Assembly: GCA_039680605.1 (NCBI GenBank) | Contig: JBDKTA010000045.1 | Coordinates: 48,156 to 112,155 of the forward strand | Direction of reading: 5' to 3' | DNA: 64,000 bases | Source of the DNA: Planctomycetaceae bacterium | GTDB taxonomy: Bacteria > Planctomycetota > Phycisphaerae > SM23-33 | Shown: positions 7,280-16,201 of the stretch, in pieces | Position numbering within the stretch: the stretch's first letter is position 1 | How the letters are laid out: the number at the start of each line of letters is the position of its first letter | The notes under the pieces: model-generated | What the model was told of the DNA's origin: nothing | Databases searched by the model: none | Seen by the model: the letters and a program-made list of their open reading frames with translations, nothing else | Program-made: the position numbers and the translations under genes

Positions 7280-8113
7280 CTACCGGTGGCGCTTTCGGGG
7301 CGCTCGAGCAGGAGCGGGGGCGGGAGCGGGTTTTTGCGGCGGGACGGGGGCGATGGCGGGGGGCTTGCCGGTCAGGCGGGTGATCTCGGCGGTAAGCTGC
7401 TCATTCTCGTGCCGCAGTGCCTCATTCTCATCGAGGCGGTCGCTGATGTCGCGAGCGGTGGGCATGGCCAGCACGACCAGCGTCTCGGCGGCGATGATGC
7501 CCAGCAGCCATTTCTTGAGCCGCCAGCTTCCGCGGCGCACGCGGCGGGTGCGCACGCCGCCGACGCGGTGAATGGTCGCACGGGCCTTGGTTTCGTCCAT
7601 CCCCAGCAGCGCCGCCTCGGCCATCAGAAGCATCTCTTCGTGCGGGTCGAGCTTCCATTTCTGCAGGTGCCCGCGGACGCGCGACTCGAACTCACGCAGC
7701 GTCTCGCGGGGCGATATCTGGAGCGGCGCCTCAATGGCCGGGGGTGTCGGCTGCGCCGCCGTGGCGGGGGCGGTCGTCGGGCTCGGCGGCGCCTTGGCGA
7801 TCGCGGGCGCCGGCGGGGCGGACGCGGGCGTGATGCCCTGCGCCAGATCGTACGCCTTGCGCCGCCGCGGGTCGATGAGGCACCCCCGGGCCTGCGCCAG
7901 GCGATTCATCATCTCCTGGACGGATTGGCGCTTCTGGGCGTCGGGGTGCAGGGCGTACGCGTCGAGGCGGTCCATCTGGCGGCGGACAGCCGCCTCGATC
8001 CGCTCGGCATCGCCGCACCCGCGAGGCAGACCCAGCAAGACATAATGGTCCGGCGGCCGCGGCCCCGGCGGCAACGCCAGCCACTGCATGTACAAGTCAG
8101 GCGAGGATGACAT
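7280..8113 (-). CDS. J-domain-like protein with a C-terminal membrane segment
   Basis: A 277-residue protein. Residues 15-90 resemble a J domain: PDHYVLLGLPRG opens it, YALHPDAQKR carries an HPD tripeptide, and IDPRRRKAYD closes it, as at the end of DnaJ J domains. This suggests interaction with an Hsp70. A Pro/Ala-rich linker follows. Around residue 195, WLLGIIAAETLVVLAM is the only hydrophobic segment long enough to cross a membrane. A short coiled coil (ENEALRHENEQLTAEITRL) comes next, then a Pro/Arg-rich tail. The helix before HPD is longer than in true DnaJ proteins, so chaperone activity is uncertain. The WLALPPGPRPPDHY opening is, to my memory, common in planctomycete proteins. Confidence 0.55.
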   Translation of the reverse strand: MSSSPDLYMQWLALPPGPRPPDHYVLLGLPRGCGDAERIEAAVRRQMDRLDAYALHPDAQKRQSVQEMMNRLAQARGCLIDPRRRKAYDLAQGITPASAPPAPAIAKAPPSPTTAPATAAQPTPPAIEAPLQISPRETLREFESRVRGHLQKWKLDPHEEMLLMAEAALLGMDETKARATIHRVGGVRTRRVRRGSWRLKKWLLGIIAAETLVVLAMPTARDISDRLDENEALRHENEQLTAEITRLTGKPPAIAPVPPQKPAPAPAPARAPRKRHR

Positions 8114-8136
8114 CGTGCTTCCGTTGATACTAGCCG

Positions 8137-8442
8137 CTGAGGTCGCTGAGGACGCTGAGGAAGGAAAGATGGAATAGTGGAATGATGGAATGGTGGAAGA
8201 ATGGGGCGGGCAAAATCAAGCGTCGCAGCATCTGCCGTCTTCTGTCATTCCGGTATTCCAAGGTTCCACTCCCACTGCGCGGTATCGTGGCTCTCCGGGC
8301 CTGCGGCCCTGCGCGCCACGGCACCCGCAGTCTTCCACTATTCCAACATTCCATTATTCCAACTTCTCATCCATCCATCCATCCATCCATCCATCCATCC
8401 ATCCATCCCTTCATCCTTCCTCAGCGTCCTCAGCGACCTCAG
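8137..8442. repeat. Nested symmetrical repeat region between two minus-strand genes
   Basis: The outer arms are a perfect 29-bp inverted repeat (8137-8165 and 8414-8442) built of the 9-bp word CGCTGAGGA/T. Inside lie octamer arrays facing each other (GGAATGAT word at 8171-8204; TTCCATTA word at 8333-8364; degenerate units at 8247-8270), one copy of the 44-bp palindrome (8284-8327), and an (ATCC)10 microsatellite at 8368-8408. The whole gap of 334 bp has no coding character. It would fold into one long stem in RNA. Confidence 0.85.
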
Positions 8443-8447
8443 TGGCT

Positions 8448-11318
8448 CTACTTCGCGCTGATGACGACTTCGCTGCCTGCCAGTCCATCGGCGTTTGCGA
8501 GCAAGCGGATGGTGCCTTTCTTTTCGCTGGCCTTGATGACGACCTGGCAGCGGCCTCGGAAGGCTTTGCGCTGCGGCTGCTGGAAGCTTTCGCGGCTGCA
8601 GGGGTTTCCGTTGGAGACCGCGGCGATTGTTCCCGGGCCTTCGATGCTGAAGGTCACCTGATTGTCCGCGCGAGCGTGCATCACGCCGGCGGCGTCTACC
8701 ACCTCGACATCCACAAAGCACAGGTCCTGTCCATCGGCGGCGAGGGTCGTGCGGTCGGCGTTGGCACGCAGCGCCGCGGGCGAGCCGGCGGTCTTCATCG
8801 TCCATCGCGCCTGTTCGCGGCCGCGGGCGTCGAGCCCGACGGCAGTCAGTTCACCCGGCTCGTAGGGCAGGTCCCATTGAGCATTGAAGCGAGTGGCGCG
8901 CGAGGTGTCTTTGACGCCCAGATCTCGCCCGTTGAGCGTCAGTCGCACGCGCGGGCAGGATGAGTAGACGTTGATCTTGAGGGTCTGGCCTTCCAGGCCA
9001 TCCCACGTCCAGCAGGCCTGCTCGTCCCACCAGCCCCAGGGGCCGATCCCGCTGGTGGGGTCCACCTGGCGGACGAAGCACGACACGACGGGCGTGACGC
9101 CGAAGACCGCCTCGCGATAGTGCGACGGCGGGCGCCGCCATCCGCAGATGTCGATGTCGCCGCAGTACGCCACGTTCCACGGCCAGGGCGTCCACGTCGG
9201 ATCGGCCTTGCCGTCCCAGGCGGTTCGGCCCAGGGCCGCCTCGCCGATGTAGTCGTACCCGGTCCAGACGAAGTCGCCGATGACGTAGGGCAGATCGACT
9301 GCGGCCATCCAGGCGTCGAAGCACGCGCTCGGGAACGACTCGGTGCCGGCGATCACCTGCCGCGGGCGCTTCTGGTGATCGGTGACGTACCGGTCGATCT
9401 TGTAGTTGTAGCCGACCAGGTCCAGCGCGTCGAAGCCCGGCAACAGGTCGTCCCAGTTGCCGATGGGCATGAACGCCTGCGTCACCGGTCGCGAGGGGTC
9501 GAGCTTGCGCACGTAGTCGCTCATCACCTCGGTGTACTGCAGCAGTTCGGGCTTGTCCTGGCCGTTGATCTCGTTGCCGATGCTCCAGAAGATGATGCTC
9601 GGATGATTGCGGTCGCGGTGGACCATCGAAGCCAGATCGCGAGGCCACCATGCTGCAAAGTACTTGCCGAAGTCGTTGGCGTTCTTGGGCCACAACCACG
9701 TGTCGAACGCTTCGTCCATCACCAGCACGCCCAGGCGGTCCGCCGCGTCCAGGAACGCCGGCGAGGGCGGGTTGTGCGCCGTGCGGATCGCGTTGAAGCC
9801 GGCGGCCTTGAGAACCTCGACGCGCCGCTCTTCCGCGCGGTCGTACGTGCATGAGCCCAGCGCCCCGTTGTCATGATGCACGCACGCCCCGCGAAGCTTG
9901 ACACTCTTGCCGTTGATACGCAGGCCCTTCTCCGCGTCGATCTCCACCTTGCGGATGCCAAACGTCGTCGCGATTGAATCGGCCGGTGGCACAGGCTTTC
10001 CAGCCTGTGGCCGACTCTGTATCCGCACAGCCTGGAAAGGCTGTGCCCACCTGATTGTGCTGACAAGCTGGTACAGATCGGGCGATTCGGGCGACCAGAG
10101 CGCCGGTGAGCGAACCGAGACTGTCTGATCGAAGACGGCTTCGGACTTCGGGGGGATCGTCTGCTTCGCCGTGACCGCGCCGGCTTTCTTGCCGGCGGGG
10201 TTCTGCACCAGCGACTCCAGCGTGACCTGCTGCGGTTGATCGCTGTCGTTGCAGACGGTAGTGAGCACGCGAACTGTCGCTGCGGTGCGCGAAACCGTGG
10301 GCGTCGTCACGGCGATGCCCCAGGGCTTGACGTGGACTGCATCGGCGGCCGTCAGCGTCACGTGGCGGTAGATGCCCGCCCCGGGATACCAGCGGCTGTT
10401 GCGTCCGGAGGCGTCGACGCGCACGGCGATGGTGTTCGGCTCGCCGGGCTTGAGGTGCGCCGTCAGGTCGGCGTGAAAGCTCGTGTACCCGTACGGGTGC
10501 TCGGCGACCAGCGTGCCGTTGCACCAGACGCGGCAGTTCATGTACACGCCGTCGAAGGTCAGCCACACGCGTCGCCCACGCCAATTACGAGGCGCCGAGA
10601 ACGTCTTGCGATACCAGCCCACCCCGCCCAGCGTGAAACCCTGCGAGCCGCCGCCCTCGGCCTGTGAATCGAACGGGCCGCCCCGCACGGCCGGCATGGC
10701 CGCCTCGACCAGCCCGCCGACGCCCAAGCCGTCGAAGACGCGGATGGCCACAACGTCGCTGCCGTCGCCCTTGAGCAGCGCCGCGGGCACGTCGTAGACG
10801 CGTACCGTGTCGGCGGCACTTTGGTATTGCGGCGGAAAGCTCCCGGTGCCGCCGACCCGCACGCCGTTGACGAACGTCTCGTCGACGTCGTCGATGCGAC
10901 CGACGGCCATGCGGATGTCTTTGCCCCGCATCTCGACGGGAATCTCGATCCTCCGCCGATACCAGCCGTAGACGTTGTCGTCTTTGTAATCGCTGTGGGT
11001 TTCCCAATTGGCCGGCAGTTGGACCTCCTGCCAGGCCGAATCGTCCAGGGCGGGATCTTTCCACGCCATATCGTCGCCCTTATTGAACCGCCACGTTCCA
11101 CCGCCGATGGCGATATTGCACGACGGCGGCAGGGGGGGCAGGTCTTCGATGCTCCAGTCGTGCGGCAGGTCGACCGTCCGCCAGGACGAGTCGTCAAACG
11201 CCGCCGCCGAGGCGTCCGGGGCGTCGTCCTTGAGGAACCGCCAGTCCTTGTCGAACCGCTGAGAGAGGCGAGCAGATGCCCGTGCTGTCTTCGTTGCCGC
11301 GCTCGTTCGCTTTGCCAT
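8448..11318 (-). CDS. Glycoside hydrolase family 2 protein (beta-galactosidase-like, DUF4982)
   Basis: A 956-residue retaining glycosidase. The N-terminal GH2 sugar-binding domain (FDKDWRFLKDD, VDLPHDWSIED) is interrupted after about residue 70 by a second jelly-roll-like domain (residues ~75-200), then resumes with VGWYRKTF. The Ig-like domain leads to the TIM barrel: RGACVHHDNG, RTAHNPPS, then FWSIGNEING with the acid/base Glu near residue 580 and GTESFP with the likely nucleophile near 657. A DUF4982-like domain and a bacterial Ig-like domain end the protein. No signal peptide is evident. GTG at 11369 would add 17 residues; ATG at 11318 is preferred. A double palindrome codes for residues ~424-443. 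The exact sugar cannot be told from sequence. Confidence 0.85.
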   Translation of the reverse strand: MAKRTSAATKTARASARLSQRFDKDWRFLKDDAPDASAAAFDDSSWRTVDLPHDWSIEDLPPLPPSCNIAIGGGTWRFNKGDDMAWKDPALDDSAWQEVQLPANWETHSDYKDDNVYGWYRRRIEIPVEMRGKDIRMAVGRIDDVDETFVNGVRVGGTGSFPPQYQSAADTVRVYDVPAALLKGDGSDVVAIRVFDGLGVGGLVEAAMPAVRGGPFDSQAEGGGSQGFTLGGVGWYRKTFSAPRNWRGRRVWLTFDGVYMNCRVWCNGTLVAEHPYGYTSFHADLTAHLKPGEPNTIAVRVDASGRNSRWYPGAGIYRHVTLTAADAVHVKPWGIAVTTPTVSRTAATVRVLTTVCNDSDQPQQVTLESLVQNPAGKKAGAVTAKQTIPPKSEAVFDQTVSVRSPALWSPESPDLYQLVSTIRWAQPFQAVRIQSRPQAGKPVPPADSIATTFGIRKVEIDAEKGLRINGKSVKLRGACVHHDNGALGSCTYDRAEERRVEVLKAAGFNAIRTAHNPPSPAFLDAADRLGVLVMDEAFDTWLWPKNANDFGKYFAAWWPRDLASMVHRDRNHPSIIFWSIGNEINGQDKPELLQYTEVMSDYVRKLDPSRPVTQAFMPIGNWDDLLPGFDALDLVGYNYKIDRYVTDHQKRPRQVIAGTESFPSACFDAWMAAVDLPYVIGDFVWTGYDYIGEAALGRTAWDGKADPTWTPWPWNVAYCGDIDICGWRRPPSHYREAVFGVTPVVSCFVRQVDPTSGIGPWGWWDEQACWTWDGLEGQTLKINVYSSCPRVRLTLNGRDLGVKDTSRATRFNAQWDLPYEPGELTAVGLDARGREQARWTMKTAGSPAALRANADRTTLAADGQDLCFVDVEVVDAAGVMHARADNQVTFSIEGPGTIAAVSNGNPCSRESFQQPQRKAFRGRCQVVIKASEKKGTIRLLANADGLAGSEVVISAK
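9989..10046. repeat. Double palindrome inside the GH2 coding sequence
   Basis: CACAGGCT/AGCCTGTG at 9990-10009 and GCACAGCC/GGCTGTGC at 10025-10046, each with a TTCC/GGAA-type loop, facing each other. In the protein this codes for a stretch rich in Gln, Pro and Arg between a beta strand (YQLVSTIRW) and FGIRKVEID, where GH2 relatives have only a short loop. The frame is kept. Confidence 0.75.
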
Positions 11319-11489
11319 ACTGTGCTTGCTCCGTTCAAGCGTCTTCAAATCGGGCTCGAATCGTATCACAGATGTAACCCCGGCCGTCGGAGAAGTTCGC
11401 GAAAAGTAAGTGATTACGACTGCCCAAACCTATATTCTGCCGCATTGCAGCACGCATGCGTCGTTGGCGAAAGCTGCGGAGGCAGTCCA

Positions 11490-12581
11490 ATGAAAATACT
11501 CAGACGTATCGGCATCCTGACCGGCGGGGGCGACTGCCCCGGTCTCAATGCGGTTATTCGTGCCGTCACCAAGGCCGCCCTGTTCGGCGGCCTGGAGGTC
11601 GTGGGCATCCGCGACGGGTATCTGGGCCTGATCGAGGGGCACATGCAGCCGCTGACCTGGCGCGACGTTAGCGGCATCCTGACCCTCGGTGGGACGATTC
11701 TGGGTTCGAGCAACAAGGCCAACCCTGCCAAATACGCCGTACCGGACGGGCAGGGCGGCTGGGACATTCGCGATGTGCGCGAGCAGGTCGTCCGCAACGC
11801 CGCCGAGGCGGGCCTGGACGCGCTGGTGATTATCGGCGGCGACGGCACGATGAGCGGGGCGGCGGAACTGGTCGAGCGCGGAGTCCGCTGCGTCGGCGTT
11901 CCCAAGACCATCGACAACGATCTCTGGGCCACCGAGGTAACCTTCGGCCACGATACCGCCGTGACCACCGCCGCCGAGGCGCTGGACAAGGTGCATACGA
12001 CGGCCTCCAGCCATCACCGGGTTATGGTGGTGGAGATCATGGGGCGTTACGCCGGTTGGCTGGCGCTGCACGCGGGCATTGCCGGCGGGGCCGACGTGAT
12101 CCTGATTCCGGAGATTCCGTTCGACCTGGATAAGATCTGCGCGCATTGCCAGTCTCGCCGCCGCGGCGGGCGGGGGTTTACGATCATCGCCGCCGGCGAG
12201 GGCGCCATCCCCATCGGCGGGCAGCAGTTTGTCGAATCCATCGTCGAAGACTCGCCCGACCCGATCCGCCTGGGCGGCGTGGCGAAGTATGTGGCCGACG
12301 AGATCGAACGCCGCAGCGGCCTGGACAGCCGCGCCATCGTGCTGGGCCACGTTCAGCGCGGCGGCACGCCCACGCCGTACGATCGCGTGCTGGCCACGCG
12401 CTTCGGGTACCACGCCTTCCGCCTGCTCCAGACCGGGCAGTTCGGGCGGGTCGTGGTGATGCAGCAGGGGCAGATTACCTCCGTGCCGATTGTCGATGTC
12501 GCCAACAAGGTGCGGACCGTGCCCCTCGACAGCGACCTGATCGCCACCGCCCGGGCCGTCAGCACGCACTTCGGCGACTGA
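11490..12581 (+). CDS. pfkA: 6-phosphofructokinase
   Basis: A 363-residue cytosolic enzyme phosphorylating fructose-6-phosphate to the 1,6-bisphosphate. Motifs in order: GILTGGGDCPGLNAVIR (phosphate loop), VIIGGDGTMSGA, VPKTIDNDLWAT (TIDND catalytic loop), MGRYAGWLAL, AAGEGAIP, and LGHVQRGGTPTPYDR. The GGDGT glycine is the ATP-type residue, whereas the Lys in PKTIDND is the one usually seen in PPi-type and actinobacterial enzymes. This mixed state is known from ATP-PFKs of Streptomyces type, so ATP is the likelier donor, with PPi not excluded. The ATG at 11490 has GCGGAGG upstream. The 171-bp divergent gap to the GH2 gene has a possible -10 (TATATT at 11432) but no convincing -35. Confidence 0.92.
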   Translation: MKILRRIGILTGGGDCPGLNAVIRAVTKAALFGGLEVVGIRDGYLGLIEGHMQPLTWRDVSGILTLGGTILGSSNKANPAKYAVPDGQGGWDIRDVREQVVRNAAEAGLDALVIIGGDGTMSGAAELVERGVRCVGVPKTIDNDLWATEVTFGHDTAVTTAAEALDKVHTTASSHHRVMVVEIMGRYAGWLALHAGIAGGADVILIPEIPFDLDKICAHCQSRRRGGRGFTIIAAGEGAIPIGGQQFVESIVEDSPDPIRLGGVAKYVADEIERRSGLDSRAIVLGHVQRGGTPTPYDRVLATRFGYHAFRLLQTGQFGRVVVMQQGQITSVPIVDVANKVRTVPLDSDLIATARAVSTHFGD

Positions 12582-12641
12582 CCGCCCGCCAGCCGCCGCG
12601 ACGGCAAGATGATCGGGACGCCCACACGGTCGCCCGGAGCG

Positions 12642-12670
12642 TTGTTTCGCCGCCGCGGCGGCATTACACT
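12642..12670 (+). promoter_or_regulatory. Sigma-70-type promoter of tRNA-Leu
   Basis: TTGTTT (-35) and TACACT (-10) are separated by exactly 17 bp and stand 17 bp before the mature tRNA. The spacer itself is a CGCCGCCGCGGCGGC palindrome. No gene start competes for it. Confidence 0.55.
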
Positions 12671-12686
12671 GTTACGTGTTCCGATC

Positions 12687-12769
12687 GGCCCGGTGGCGGA
12701 ATGGCAGACGCTAGGGATTTAAAATCCCTTGTCCTTCGGGACGTGTGGGTTCAAGTCCCACCCGGGCCA
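12687..12769 (+). tRNA. tRNA-Leu (anticodon UAA)
   Basis: An 83-base class II tRNA. The acceptor stem GGCCCGG pairs fully with CCGGGCC, and the discriminator base is A. The anticodon stem-loop GGGATTTAAAATCCC presents UAA. A long variable arm (TGTCCTTCGGGACG) and a T arm GTGGG-TTCAAGT-CCCAC follow. The CCA end is not encoded. It reads UUA and probably UUG codons. Confidence 0.95.
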
Positions 12770-12794
12770 GTGCGGGGGCTTAGCCATTTGAAAA

Positions 12795-12822
12795 GATGCC
12801 AAGCCGCAAGCGGCGGAACATC
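12795..12822. repeat. Small palindrome of the GCCGCTTGCGGC family
   Basis: Read on the minus strand this is GATGTTCCGCCGCTTGCGGC plus a matching arm. It lies between the tRNA gene and the converging STN-protein operon and could end transcripts from either side, though no T-tract is present. Confidence 0.55.
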
Positions 12823-12838
12823 TGCTTATCCCACCGGT

Positions 12839-14047
12839 CTATTTGCTGCCTGGTTGCCATAGCACCAGGATCGCTCCGCCGCCGGGGGCGTCGCTGGGCA
12901 GCAGGGTCGCGGTCTGCATCGCGGCCGGCTTGACCTGCAGGCGAAGCGTGTCGGTGCGAGCCATGGACACGGTCTTTTCCATCCATGTGCCGGTCACGCT
13001 TACGCCGGCAGTGAGGACGCCGTCAGGGCTGCGGGCCTGCGGGCAGATCAGCACGTCGTAGCCGCTCAGGCCTGTCCCGCTGCGGGCGATGCGGATGCGG
13101 TCGCCCGAGAAGGTGTCTTCGACGCTGCAACGTTCAACCACCCATTTGCCATCGGCCGCCCCGGCCACAAGGTCCGCGGGGATGTCTTTGGCGCCGGCAA
13201 GGGCGGCAGCCAGCGCGGCGGCGGATTTACCGTCGGGCACCTTCACAATCGCCACGCCCAGCGTCAGCCGCGAAGCCTCCCGCTGCTGGCGCAGCAGCGT
13301 CAGCAGATGTTCGATCTTCTTGTGGTTTGATGCCGTCTGGGTGATCACCAGTGTATTGGCATATGCTGCAACCTGCACGTGGTAGGGGTCGTTCCAACTG
13401 TACGGCGTGCAGAGCGATTTGATCATGTTGATGAGAGCCTCGACCGGGAAGCCGCCTTCTTCGTCAGAGTTGGATGCTTGGCAATAGTCGATATTGGAGG
13501 CGATATTTGAGCCCTGTGTCGTGGGCGCCGAGGGTGGCGTCAGAATCTCCTCCAGTCGCGGCCGCGACTGGCGGACCAGATCCTGCACGTCGTATCGACG
13601 GATGACGGTATGCGTGGTGAGATCGTCGCCGGTGGAGACAATGATGAGGTTGCCGTCCTCAGTAAAATCCAGCGCCGCCGAGGCCCCGACACCGTCCAGA
13701 ACCAGTCGCAGGGCTTGTTCCAGCGTGACGTTGTTCGACTCAAGCGTGACGACGGTGTTCTTGGTTATGCCGGCGGCCGCCAAGGCGTTCCATCGCACAT
13801 GGATTGATGCGCCTGTCTGATCGCGCAGGCTCTGAAAGACATCCTTCAGGTCAGCATCGTTGAATGTGACGCGAGGCAACAGCTTCTGCAATTGAACTGC
13901 CGCGCTCACAGGGGCGCTTGCGCCCATGCTCGCAGGGCGTGTGTCAGCTTGTGGGGCGGGGGCTTGCTGGCCTGCCGCGGGGATCAGCGTGACAGCGGTA
14001 GCCGCGGCCATCGCCATCGTCGACCAGAGCCAAATGCCTGTCTTCAT
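12839..14047 (-). CDS. Secreted STN-domain (secretin N-terminal-like) protein, third in operon
   Basis: A 402-residue exported protein. A signal peptide (MKTGIWLWSTMAMAAATAV to about residue 26) is followed by a Secretin/TonB short N-terminal (STN) domain at residues ~55-130: LPRVTFNDADLKDVFQSLRDQ, then ASIHVRWNALAAAGI and VTLEQALRLVLDGVG. A second alpha/beta repeat (YANTLVITQTASNHKKIEHLLTLL) resembles the N1/NOLO fold of secretins. The C-terminal part (WVVERCSVEDTF, GLSGYDVLICPQA) is shared with the two upstream paralogues. No secretin pore domain is present. The ATG overlaps the stop of the upstream gene (ATGA). Confidence 0.6.
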   Translation of the reverse strand: MKTGIWLWSTMAMAAATAVTLIPAAGQQAPAPQADTRPASMGASAPVSAAVQLQKLLPRVTFNDADLKDVFQSLRDQTGASIHVRWNALAAAGITKNTVVTLESNNVTLEQALRLVLDGVGASAALDFTEDGNLIIVSTGDDLTTHTVIRRYDVQDLVRQSRPRLEEILTPPSAPTTQGSNIASNIDYCQASNSDEEGGFPVEALINMIKSLCTPYSWNDPYHVQVAAYANTLVITQTASNHKKIEHLLTLLRQQREASRLTLGVAIVKVPDGKSAAALAAALAGAKDIPADLVAGAADGKWVVERCSVEDTFSGDRIRIARSGTGLSGYDVLICPQARSPDGVLTAGVSVTGTWMEKTVSMARTDTLRLQVKPAAMQTATLLPSDAPGGGAILVLWQPGSK

Positions 14048-16197
14048 TTCGAGTCTCCTGTCTTGGGCCGCCAGAGCACCAGCGCGATACCGACCGGGGC
14101 GTCAAGGGGCGTGATGTCCACCAGCCGGCACTGTCCGGCCTGCAATGTAACGCGAGGGGTATAGCTTGCCGCATTCCGTCCTGTCTTGTCCGGCCACGAG
14201 GCGCCCAGGGCGATATCAACTTCCACCGCGCCGCCGTGACGCCCTGAAGGGCGCATCACCGCACGATAGGCGGCCGAGCCGGTGCATAGTGAAAGGATCG
14301 TGTCATTGACAGCCGTGTGCTCGATGCCGCAGCGGTCAAGCCTCCACGATTGTGCATCGGCCCCGGCCGCCAGCGCCGCGGCAATGTCGCCGCCTTTGGT
14401 TAGCGCAGCCGCCAGACGGGTCCGGCTTCGGGTACCGTTGAAATGCACGACCGCCACGCCCAGGTCCAGGGCGCCCGCCTCGTGCGGTGCCCGCGCGGCG
14501 GCTATCAATTCCTGCGATCCTTCCATGTCTTGCTGGGGCAGCTTGAGCATGAGCGTCCCTTCCCAGCTCGAACCGCCCTCATCCGAGGCCTCCCAGTCGC
14601 CTGTTTGATCGACGATGAGCGTCGGTCGAGCGGGCACGAGCAGGTCATGCACGTCAAGAAAAGCAAGACGCGACGGCGGGGCAGTGTTCCAGTTGGCGTC
14701 CCGGATATGCACGATGCTTCCCTCCAGTACGTGGACGGGAGGCCGTCTGGGTTGGGCGACATCTTCGAGAATGCTTTCCAGGGCCTGGGCCACCGTCACG
14801 TTGCGCAGGTGCAGATTCACCGGGGTATCTTCGTCGATCGTGAGCTGATTGTAGTGAGCGAAGATGCTTAAGCCGGAATAATCCTGCAGCCATTGAATCG
14901 CATCTTTGAAAGGCATCTTCTCCAGGTCGACGCCGGCGATGTTCCTTGCCAGTCGCGACTGCGGCGTTGGCCCTGTCGGCGCCGCGGCCGGAGCCCGCGC
15001 GGGCGGCGGGGCAGGCGGGCGGTCATGCCACAGGGCCAGCAGGAACCCGCCCCCGGCGCCGGCGGCCGATGGGGTCAGGTCGATCACCCGCACGCGCTGG
15101 CGCGGCAGCAGTTGCCGATACGTATTGCTCAGGCGCATCGCGCCATCTTTGCCCATAATCGTGCCGGAGCAGGCGGCGGTGAATTGAAGGCACTCGCCGC
15201 GCCAGCAGTCGGCCCGCAGCAATATCTTGTAGCCTGTCGCGGGCGGAGCCTGGGGCCGCTGGGTATCGCTCTTGGCCAGGGGCGCTGCGGCGCCCCGAGA
15301 GGCCGCTATCTCTTGCCCCAGGTACGCCGGGGCCAGGGAAAGGTATTCGATGGTCCAGTCGCCCCGCGCGCGGCCGGCGTTGATGGCACCCTCGAGATCG
15401 CGCGCCTCCTGGAGCTTCGCCGTCAGGTCTGCCCGCCGCCGCCCGTCGGATACCCGAAGCACCGCTGCGCCGAGCTTCAGCCGCGAGCGGGCCATCCCGC
15501 CGCGCAGACCCGCCAGCACCTCCTGCACCTGTCGGTGGCGATTTGCCGGCTGGCGCATCACGAAGCTGCTCGATGAGGCGTGTCGAACGACCGTGCCGCC
15601 GCTTTCGATGTCAGCGGCTGGCCGAAGCGCCAACTCCAGGCTGTACAAAGAGGCGGCCGGCTCGGTCGACGGCGGCGACATGTTGTTGGTGTATGGCCCC
15701 GACAGGCCGCCCAGTAACCCCCACCTCGGTTGTGAAGACATGTTCCCGAAGCCCGACAGAGGCCCGCACAGCAGATCGGCCACGTCGTACACTCTCGTGT
15801 AGACCGAACTCGCCGCGCTGTCGTCAGCGGGCAGCACGACCAGATTTCCGGCGGCGTCGATGTCGAACGCAACGGGGCCGGCATAGTTGTTTTCAAACAA
15901 CAACTGCAGCGCGTCGCGCGCCGCGACGTTCTGGAGCGAGAGACAGACCTTCGCATCAGGTTTCGCCATGATGCGATTCCATCGCACGCGGATGCTGACG
16001 CCGATGGTCTTGCCTATGGCGGCAACGGCATCTTTGAGGGTGATGTCTTTGAGATCGATTTGCGCAATCGTCTTATCCAACTGCGAGATCATCGCCCGCT
16101 GCCGAGGGTCATCGCCCGGGTACGCCTGCTGCGCCGCCGCGGCGTGTGCCATCAGCACGAGCACCGCGACGGCCGGGATGGTCATTCGAACGGGCAT
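14044..16197 (-). CDS. Secreted protein with two STN units, second in operon
   Basis: A 717-residue exported protein made of two copies of the family unit. A signal peptide (to AHAAAAQQ, residue ~23) is followed by STN unit 1 (IDLKDITLKDAVAAIGKTIG, VSIRVRWNRIMA) and its C-terminal module (WTIEYLSLAPAYLGQEI). A Pro/Ala linker near residue 390 leads to STN unit 2 (VDLEKMPFKDAIQWLQDYSG, LSIFAHYNQL) and a second module (WRLDRCGIEHTAVND). It is therefore an internal duplication or fusion of two neighbours. The gene starts 4 bp after the upstream paralogue and overlaps the downstream one. The role is unknown; STN domains bind partner proteins in the periplasm. Confidence 0.6.
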   Translation of the reverse strand: MPVRMTIPAVAVLVLMAHAAAAQQAYPGDDPRQRAMISQLDKTIAQIDLKDITLKDAVAAIGKTIGVSIRVRWNRIMAKPDAKVCLSLQNVAARDALQLLFENNYAGPVAFDIDAAGNLVVLPADDSAASSVYTRVYDVADLLCGPLSGFGNMSSQPRWGLLGGLSGPYTNNMSPPSTEPAASLYSLELALRPAADIESGGTVVRHASSSSFVMRQPANRHRQVQEVLAGLRGGMARSRLKLGAAVLRVSDGRRRADLTAKLQEARDLEGAINAGRARGDWTIEYLSLAPAYLGQEIAASRGAAAPLAKSDTQRPQAPPATGYKILLRADCWRGECLQFTAACSGTIMGKDGAMRLSNTYRQLLPRQRVRVIDLTPSAAGAGGGFLLALWHDRPPAPPPARAPAAAPTGPTPQSRLARNIAGVDLEKMPFKDAIQWLQDYSGLSIFAHYNQLTIDEDTPVNLHLRNVTVAQALESILEDVAQPRRPPVHVLEGSIVHIRDANWNTAPPSRLAFLDVHDLLVPARPTLIVDQTGDWEASDEGGSSWEGTLMLKLPQQDMEGSQELIAAARAPHEAGALDLGVAVVHFNGTRSRTRLAAALTKGGDIAAALAAGADAQSWRLDRCGIEHTAVNDTILSLCTGSAAYRAVMRPSGRHGGAVEVDIALGASWPDKTGRNAASYTPRVTLQAGQCRLVDITPLDAPVGIALVLWRPKTGDSK

Positions 16198-16201
16198 GGG
16201 G

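Noticed and set aside
8368..8408. The (ATCC)n run as a CRISPR-like array
   Set aside because: Units are 4 bp with no spacers. No cas genes are seen anywhere in the window.
10821..11489. A 223-codon extension upstream of pfkA
   Set aside because: It lies antisense to the GH2 gene. The ATG at 11490 has a good ribosome-binding site and starts at the family N-terminus.
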